A program made the translations under genes and the position numbers. Of a stretch of 64,000 nucleotides of DNA, positions 43,801-52,800 are shown piece by piece. Source of the stretch: Agapetus fuscipes (taxonomy: Eukaryota; Arthropoda; Insecta; Trichoptera; Glossosomatidae); assembly GCA_951799405.1 (NCBI GenBank), contig OX637359.1, positions 2,352,201 through 2,416,200 of the forward strand. Direction: 5' to 3'. Below the pieces are notes generated by a model. That model did not search any database, was not told where the DNA came from, and saw only the letters and a program-made list of their open reading frames with translations. Each line of letters begins with the position of its first letter. Position 1 is the first letter of the stretch.

Positions 43801-46800
43801 CTGATCTTGGCATAGACAATGCAGGTCATCCCTCCAATCAGCGCGTAGCCTGCAATCACCTGTTGACAAAAAAACGGCAATGCTTTCTTGGGTTGAATTC
43901 TATTAGCTTCTCGCTTCTGAATATTCCGGCTATATGAATGCCCCGAGTAGGTACGGAATACTTTTTCAAGCACATTTTTCAAAACATTTATTGATTTCCT
44001 GCCTTAATTGATTGACGATGCTTAAAACTATGTGAGCAGTCACATGTATTAGTTATTCAAGAAGAAAAATAACAATGGCTTAGCACATATTTCCACTTGC
44101 AGACTTTTGAATTCTTGAACACAGATGTCAGGGATAAGTTGAATGATGTCTATGATTGGCAGTTGCACTGTATGCAAGTTTACACTTGACGCTAATGCAT
44201 GTCACCCGCAGTTGAAGGGTTAAACTTTATAGAACTTTTAAAATTCTAATAAAACACTGTTTTATTTTCACTTTATGACAATACTTTCCATTGTTTGAAT
44301 GATTTTTCAGTTCCATAGAACGGCACAGTGACAAAACAACACATGACAGAGCATCACATGATAAATCATCACATGATAGAACATCACATGACAGAACATC
44401 ACATGACAGAACATCACATGACAGAACATCACATGACAGAACATCACATGACAGAACATCACATGACAGAACATCACATGATAGATCATCACATGATAGA
44501 ACATCACATGACAAAACATCACAAACAACACAAGCGACCATACCATGTTGAAAGCACCGGTTCTCGTCCGATCACCGAAGTTAAGCAACATTGGGTGCAG
44601 ACAGTACTTGGATGGGTGACCGCTTGGGAACACTGCGTGTCGTTGGCATTTCTTGGACCGGTCCAAAGACCAGTGGCAACACTTCGGACTCGTAAATGCA
44701 AGGTTGTGGATTTGAATCCCGGCGGAGCACAGAAAATATACCAATTTATAAATATGCTCTTTGCTAGGTTGAATAATTCATAAAAAACCTTTATCAAAGA
44801 CCGGTCACTAAAAAAAAAATGTTTATCCAGCGTTACAGCAACTGGGTCTTGCTTGAGTATTGGCACTTTGAAGCGACGACCAAGCTCGTAAACACCTCTG
44901 CGGCTACAACAAGTGTCATAGACCCCTAGAGTCTTTGAAATCTAGGGAGTCTCTCGCACAGGATTTCTTAAAAAAAAAAAAAAATTGTGAGTTTTTGTCA
45001 TATGATGTCTCTGTGTTGTTTTGTCATTGTGATGTTTTGTTATATGCTCGACGATACCAGCGACGTTTTAAATAAACAATCTTTAATTTAAAAGATTTAT
45101 TTTACTTACCTCCATAACCATTATGAATATGACTTCTGGACACTCCTCAGTCGGTGATTTTTCCCCATATCCAATGGAAACCTGAAAATACCAGTTAGCT
45201 GTCAAGGTTACTAAAGCATGTAGCAGTCTGTCTTAATTGTTAAATCACGACCAAATATTAATTTCAACGCAAACTAATTTTACCTAGGTAAGTGACCATG
45301 TCAGATATACCTATTAACTTTTATAATTGGAAGGCCAGTATGCAAACATGTGCTTAAACAGTCAGTTAGTACCATGGACTTATAATATATGTGGAATAGA
45401 AATTATTTTAACAAAAATATACATTAAGTATACATCTGTTTCAACCTACTTCCAAAAATGGTCATTAGTAAGACAGAGAAGAAAGAACTGCACAGTTGCG
45501 TTTCCATGTGTACAAATAACTTGGGCGAATGTAAAAATGATTCTTGAAAGGTGGCAGCATTGCCGCGTGTGGCAGTATTGTAGAAGCAGTCCGAACGTAG
45601 ACGCATGCGGTATAAATCTTACGATGGATAAATTAACGAATTTTAAAGGAAAAAGGCATTAGGGCATGTGTTGTAATTGAGTGTCAAGCCACAAAATGGA
45701 GAAAGCAAGAAAACATAAAAGTTGACACGTAAAAACATGCTTTGTATGACTACATGACTGCACAACTGCAACGTTTGACAGGACAGAGGCGAAAGTGGTA
45801 GATAGTATGTATCAATGCAGTAAGTTACCGCTCCTCTATGTTATTACTCAATGGTTGGTACCCTTTCCTAGTTAATTTTTGTAACATTGAAATTTATATT
45901 CCTTCATGATATAGACATCTATTGAGCAGACGAGAAAGTTATTTTTTATGAAGTTTTGAAAACGCAGCAAAGCTGCACATATAGTGTAACTTCTTTCTGC
46001 GTAATACACGAAAGGTTTCGCATGTTCCGAGTGGAACATATTTATTTTTAAGGGTAACGCTTACGCCAACCATTTCAGTCAAAGTGGGGGTTTCCCAGCT
46101 TCCGAGGTGGCTGGTACTCATTTATTCTGAAGGATGAGTAAACCTTGCAGGTATTTTATTTTGGGTTTTTGAAATAAACACCGAAACGGGAAATCATTTC
46201 TGACACCCTCGGTGGGACACGGACCCAAGCTCTCGGCATGGAATGCAAGCACTCTACCAACTGAGCTATCGACCGGACTTACGGAGCTGCTTTTGACTTA
46301 TTCTTAGTATTCATGAGTGGAACCTATTACTTTTTACAGGTAAATGGAGCAGCTTCACTTAACTACTTTTTTTTTTTTAAGAAATTCTGTGCGGGAGACT
46401 CCCTAGATTCTAGAGACTCCAGGGGTCTATGACACTTGTTGTAGTGCCGCAGAGGTGTTAGCCTGAAAGTATGATTTTCACTGTTCCCTAGGTGATAGGC
46501 TCTCATATCTTGTTTGTTTCGAAGTTGGCAATTGTCCGGTCGATAGCTCAGTTAGTAGAGTGCTTGCAATCCATGTTGCGAGTTCGTGTTTGAATCCCAC
46601 ATAGAGTGCTGGAAATGATTTCCTGTTTCGGTGTTTACTTCAAACCCAAAAAAAAATATCAGCACGGTTTACTCAGCCTTCACCGACTTGCCTTGACCGG
46701 TCCGTAGTCTAGTGGTTAACACTTCTGACTGGTAAATGGAAGGTTGTGGGTTTGAATCCCGGCAGAGTACACAAAAAAATGTACCATTTATATTTTCAAA

Positions 46801-49800
46801 TATGCTCTGCACTCGACCGGTCACTAAATGTACACCCAGCCTTACAGCAACTAGTTCTTGCTTGAGAATTGTCGATTCTACAGCGACGACCAAGCTCGAA
46901 GAGGGCTCTTGAGGTGTGATTCACAAAAAAACAGCGCTCACCAAATAAATCATCCTAATAATATAATATTATTATTCACAAGAAACGAGTACCAGCCCCT
47001 GGGGAGCTGGGAAACCACCACTTCAAGTGCAGTGGTTGGCGTAAGGCCGGCCCCCTTGCCTGTAAAAATAAAAAGGTTCCACTTGTAACATGCGAAACCC
47101 TTCGATAATAATAATGATAACGCGGCAAGAAGTTACACTATATGTATAACTTAGTTGCGTTGTTGCGTTGCCCTTACAATAATTTTTTCACTGCAATTTG
47201 AAGTTCGCTCACTTGAGTCTCCACGGAGAATCCGAAGATCCCCGTGAAGGAGCGGCCGTCTGTGATGCAAAGCTTGCTGTCGGGGTTGCCGTCCATGTCC
47301 CCGTTGGCGTAGGAGGACACGTAGAACATGAGCCCGAAGGCCAGCCACAGGGCGAAGTTGCAGATGGCGAAGAGGAAGATCAGCCAGCGCCAGCGACATT
47401 CAATCTGAAAGAAGAAGAAAAGATTTTAAAGAAACCTTCACTTTCAATGCATGGTCGGCGCTACTCACGCAACTAAGCTACACATAATATAGTGACCGGT
47501 CCGTAGTCCAGTGGCAACACTTCGGACTCGTAAATGCAAGGTTGTGGATTCGGATCCCGGGGGAGCACAAAAAATATACCATTTATATTTCCAAATATGC
47601 TCTTTGCTGGGTTGAAAAAATTCATAAAGCCTTTACCAAAGACCGGTCACTAAAGGTCCATCCAGCCTTACAGGTTACAGCAACTAGGTCTTGCTTGAGA
47701 ATTGGCGCTTTGTAGCGACGACCAAGCTCGTACACCTTTGCAAAACTGTAACAAGTGTCATAGACACCTAGAGTCTCTAGAATCTAGGGAGTCTCCCACA
47801 CAGGATTTCTTAAAAAAAACAACTTATTGCCTGCGTTATCTCCGAAGGGGAAGGCGATTCGGGACGTATTTATTTTTTACGGGTAAGGGGGCCGACCACT
47901 TTCAGTTAAAGTGGGGGTTTCCCAGCTCCCGGGGGGGGGGGGGCTGGTTCTCATTTCTTGTGAAGGCTGAGTACACCTTGAGATCGAACCCTTGCTCTCG
48001 GCATGGAATGCAAGCATTCTACCAATTGAGCTATCGACATTTTTACGAGCTTGGTCGTCGTCGCTACAAAGCGCCAATTCTCAAGCAAGACCCAGTTGCT
48101 GTAAGGCTGGATGGACCTTTTAGTGACCGGTCATTGGTAAAGGTTTGTGAATATTTCAACCCAGCGAAGAGCAAATTTTAAAATGTAATTGGTATATTTT
48201 TTGTGCTCCATAGACAGATTCGAACCCACAACCTTCCATTCAGAGTCCGAAGTGTTATCACTGAACTACGGACCGGTCTTTTTCTCTTTTTTAATCATTT
48301 TAGATTGAAGTCGCGTCACAGTTTCTTTCTTTCACTGTTTAACGATATATTTTGTTTGCTCTTTTTTCTCATATATTTCATCACATATTTTTCATGTTTC
48401 TACATTTTTGTAATTTTCTATGTACTTTTCTATTGATGTATTATTTTTTTATGGCTGGTCATGTATTGCACCCTCCACATGACTAAGCTGGAATAAACGC
48501 ATCTTATTATTATTATTATTATTTAGCTCTGTGCACCCTTTGACTACGGAGCCGGCGGGGAAGAGACTGCGCCTATGGAATTTGGAGTGACCTGTAAACT
48601 TTGTGCAGCCAAGCGAGAGCCTCCCACCTGGACAGGATCTTGAGTGGCCTGTGTGGAGAGCACTCAACAGGCTAAGAACAAGTGTTGGCAGAGCTCATTG
48701 TAACATGATGACCTGGGGAATCTTGCATCAGGATGACACCACGCTCTGCGAATGCGGAGCCCAACAGTCCATGGATCATCTTGGGATCTGTCCGGCCTAT
48801 CCAACAAGCTGCTCACTGGCCGACCTAATGGAGGGTACCTAATGATGGAGAGGTGGAGGGTGCCCGATAGCGTCTGACTTGAAGAAGATTTCATATTATG
48901 GAACCTGTTCTTTTTCTTCCGACGTTTTATTTTCACGAGAAGAAAGTAATTTCAAGGATATTTTTAGTTTGTACAAAAAACAACTTATTCAATCAATTAT
49001 TGTAAAATGATCATACTTTCACAGTTTTAGTTTGACACGTAATTTTAATTTAAAAAAAAAAGTATATATTGCTGAAATATTTTCGCTTTCAAAGACATCT
49101 TCAGGAGCACTGATATTTGTAACAAAAAACTAATGTCAAACAAAGAATCATAGAAGAACACAATCTAATCTAATATAATCTAAGTTCATTTGATTTAAAT
49201 CTAAGTTGCAAAGATATGTATCATTTGAGATTCATATTAAATGCATTCCCACAAGCAGACACGCATAATTTCGCGCTCACACATGCCGCATGTGGACCTA
49301 CAATAAAAAAACCCAATCTCGAATGAACATAAGCCCTGCAACTCTTGCCGACCTTCCCTGAAACAGGGGTGACATTCGTAAAGTGAACCATTTTTACAGT
49401 ATGGGTGGTCAGCCTCATACCAACCTATAAGTCAAGGAATATTTGAGATTAATATTAAATGCATTCCCACAAGCAGACACAAATAATGCCGCATGTGGAC
49501 TTACAATATAAAAACCCAAACTCAAATGAACATAAGCCCTCCAACTCTTGACGACCTTTCCTGAAACAGGGGTGACATTGGCAAAGTGGACCATATTTTT
49601 ACAAGGAATATACGTAATTTTTTACTTACCAATGTTGTGACGAGGTCATTCATGAACTTGCCGGCTCTCCTGTCGATGTTTTGCCTCAAGGGCACATTGG
49701 TATCCCCATTCCTAAACACCACTCTCTTCCAGCGCTTCGACCGCAATCCGCCATGCTCGGGAGAAGGTCTAAAAATGTATAAAACTGATGATGATAAGGA

Positions 49801-52800
49801 TGTAGAATCCATCTTTCCGGGCTTGTAGACCATGGTCCAATAATTCTTTTGAAGTCTTTGACTCAGTCAAAGTACAAGCCCTGAAGAAGTCAGTCATATG
49901 TTACTGACGAAACGTAGCAGCCTTCCAAAAAGAATAAAGCGGCCTACAAAAGAATTATTGGACCATGGTCTACAAGCCCGGAAAGATGGATTCTACATCC
50001 TTATCATCATCATCTGAAGCCGGCCATGAAAGCCTAAAAACACTTATAATGTATAAAACTGTTTGTTTTTGTTATATGAGGTCCGCACGTGAATTGGTAT
50101 AGGTAGACAACATTGGGTGCGGATAGTACTTGGATGGGTCACCGCTCAGGTACACCCCGTGTCGTTGGCATCTTTGACCGGTCCGTAGTCCAGTGGCAGC
50201 ACTTCGGACTCGTAAATGGAAGGTTGTGGATTCGGATCCCGGTGGAGCACAAAAAAATATACCATTTATATTTCGAATGTGCTCTTCGCTGAGTTGAAAA
50301 ATTCTCAAACCTTTACCAAAGACCGGTCACTGAAAGGTCCATCCAACCTTACAACAACTGGGTCTTGCTTGAGAATTGGCGCTTTCTGCAGCGACGACCA
50401 AGCTCGCAGAGGGCTCTTGAGGTGGGATACACACAAAAACAGCGCTCACCAAATAAATCATCCTAATATTATTATTATGATTTATGAACCAAATGTTATA
50501 CACACAGATCCATTTTCAAAAGTAGTTTTGTATGAGTATACCGCCACCTTAAAGGTGCTGATTCACTGATTTGGGAAATTGCATGTAACTTCTCATAGTA
50601 CCTACCTAAGTGAACTATGTACCTAATTATAAGGAAGTGCTCAAGAAAAACATTTATACTACAGGATTTTCACATTTTTTAGCGTTTCCTCTCTTAAAAA
50701 TAGGAAATCTGAGATGTTATCTTAGATATCACTTATTTAGGTTTAGCTTTCAGAGATCGATGTATTACCTCTTGACAATATTCATTTTCACACAACCAAA
50801 GCAACTTTGCTGGTTTTTGAAATTGTATAACTATGTTGTTTATCCCATATATTACATGTATAACTGTTTGTTTGTCTAATAAAAAAAAAAAAAAAAACAC
50901 GTTCAGTAAAAAAAATCACAATAATCTTAGAATGAATTGTTTTTACAAAATCAATTGTCGTCGCAAAAAAAACTCTGTGTCCATAATGAACACGCAAAAT
51001 ATTATAAAATATGAATGGTTGATTAAAAAAGTCATTCAGTACCATAGTGGTTAAACTGAAAAAATAACGAAAACATTTTTGAGAAGGTTGGAAATATTTA
51101 TTGGATTTCTTGTAGAAATCTCAACAGAATCACTTTTTTGAGTTAATTTTCAATTTACAAAACATATTATTATAACCAGTACCCTTAGTACGAATTGCAT
51201 AACTTGAGTAATGTAAAGTTTACGGCAATTATTAAAGAGTGATTTCCCCCAAAATCTGCCGTTTTTGTTTGCTTGAACTTGATTTTCTTCATCACTGTAA
51301 CTCTTTTGCTAAGACTATAAAGTGTAAGAAACAAAAACGGCGGATTTTGGGAGAAATCACTCTTTAATATTTTCCGTAAACTTTACTTTTCTCAAGTTTT
51401 GCAACTCGTACTAAGGGTACAGTTGTGTTTACATAATTTTTAACACGTATTTTTTTAATGGGCAAAGTCGTATATCTAAGTGATTTGCCTTGTGCAAACC
51501 AAAATGCAAACTTGGTTCAAAATTTAATATTTTGGTACTTGGTTCCTTTAGTCAACCATTTAAATGTATTCCTGTCGTTTTACTATGAAACAAATCTCAT
51601 ATTTTTAGTTACTTACACACTCTGTCGAATGCGTGGCAAATTTGAAAAAATGGAAGAAAATAATTTATGTTAAATACGTATCCATGTGTGAATATTACTG
51701 TTAAATTTTCCATGACAAAAGAGACAAGCTGTGAACCATTGGCTCATTTCAACAGGCCTGCACATTATCTTTGCGACTAAGATAATATCGATCCGATCTT
51801 TGATAAAAATGGCACTGGCACAGAAAGAAGAGGAAAAACAAGTGGATTCAGATGCTTGAAATGGTTCTTCAAACTTAAGGAAATGTGAGCAAGATTAAGA
51901 TAAAAGAGCAAAAATAAGATGCGATGCAAGAGCAAGAACAAGATGCGAGATTAAGGCGTGCTATAAAGCTAAATCTGCCGTTTTTGTTTCTTACACTTTA
52001 TGGTCTTAGCAAAATAGCTACAGTAGATAATGAAAAAAATCAAGAATGTTTATTAATTTTTTATCTTAATTATAAACTGTAACTGTAACTGTAACTCTGT
52101 CGCCATTCCGCTAGGGGTGGCCAGAGCCTCTGCAGAGTTGCCTCCATTTTTTCCTATCCTTACATACCTCTTTCAATTCATTCATATCCATCACCTTTTT
52201 CATGCATTTTCTTCTTTTACGCTCACTTTGTACATCCCATTCTTTCACAATCTCCTCAATCTGATCACTCCATACTTTTCTCGGTCGTCCCTTCCCTCTT
52301 TTTCCTTTCACACTTTCTTTGTATACATACTTTGTCAGTCTATCATCATTCATTCTTTCCACATGTCCAAACCATCTCATCACATTCTTTTGTACCTTAA
52401 CTTTCACATCCTCTTTCAAATTACATTCTTTTTTTTACCCATTCATTCCTAACTCTATCCCTCAGAGTTTTTCCTGTCATGCTTCTCAAATGCTTCATTT
52501 CCACCGTACATACTTTACTCATTTCGCTATCGTTCACTGTCCATGCTTCACTTCCATACAACAAAGTCGGTAACAATATGCCATTGTGTACCATATATGT
52601 ATAAAGCTTGAACAAAATTTATAACTTAAGAATTGCCACCTCATAAAAAAAAAAAAACTGTTTTTTTTACATTTTTAGATTTTTTTTCGTGTGTGCTGTA
52701 TTTTGGATTTTTCTTTTTAATTACAGAACTATACATTGTTTAGGTTCCGTACTTAACATTTTTTTTATAATGTCAATAGTTTTTGAGTAAATATGGAAAA

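Noticed and set aside
44335..44525. CRISPR-like array
   Set aside because: Units are contiguous 15-bp tandem repeats without unique spacers, in an insect intron.
44227..44783. Long open frames on both strands with CDVLS and MTEHH repeats
   Set aside because: They are reading frames through a 15-bp minisatellite; a unit length divisible by three keeps all frames open.
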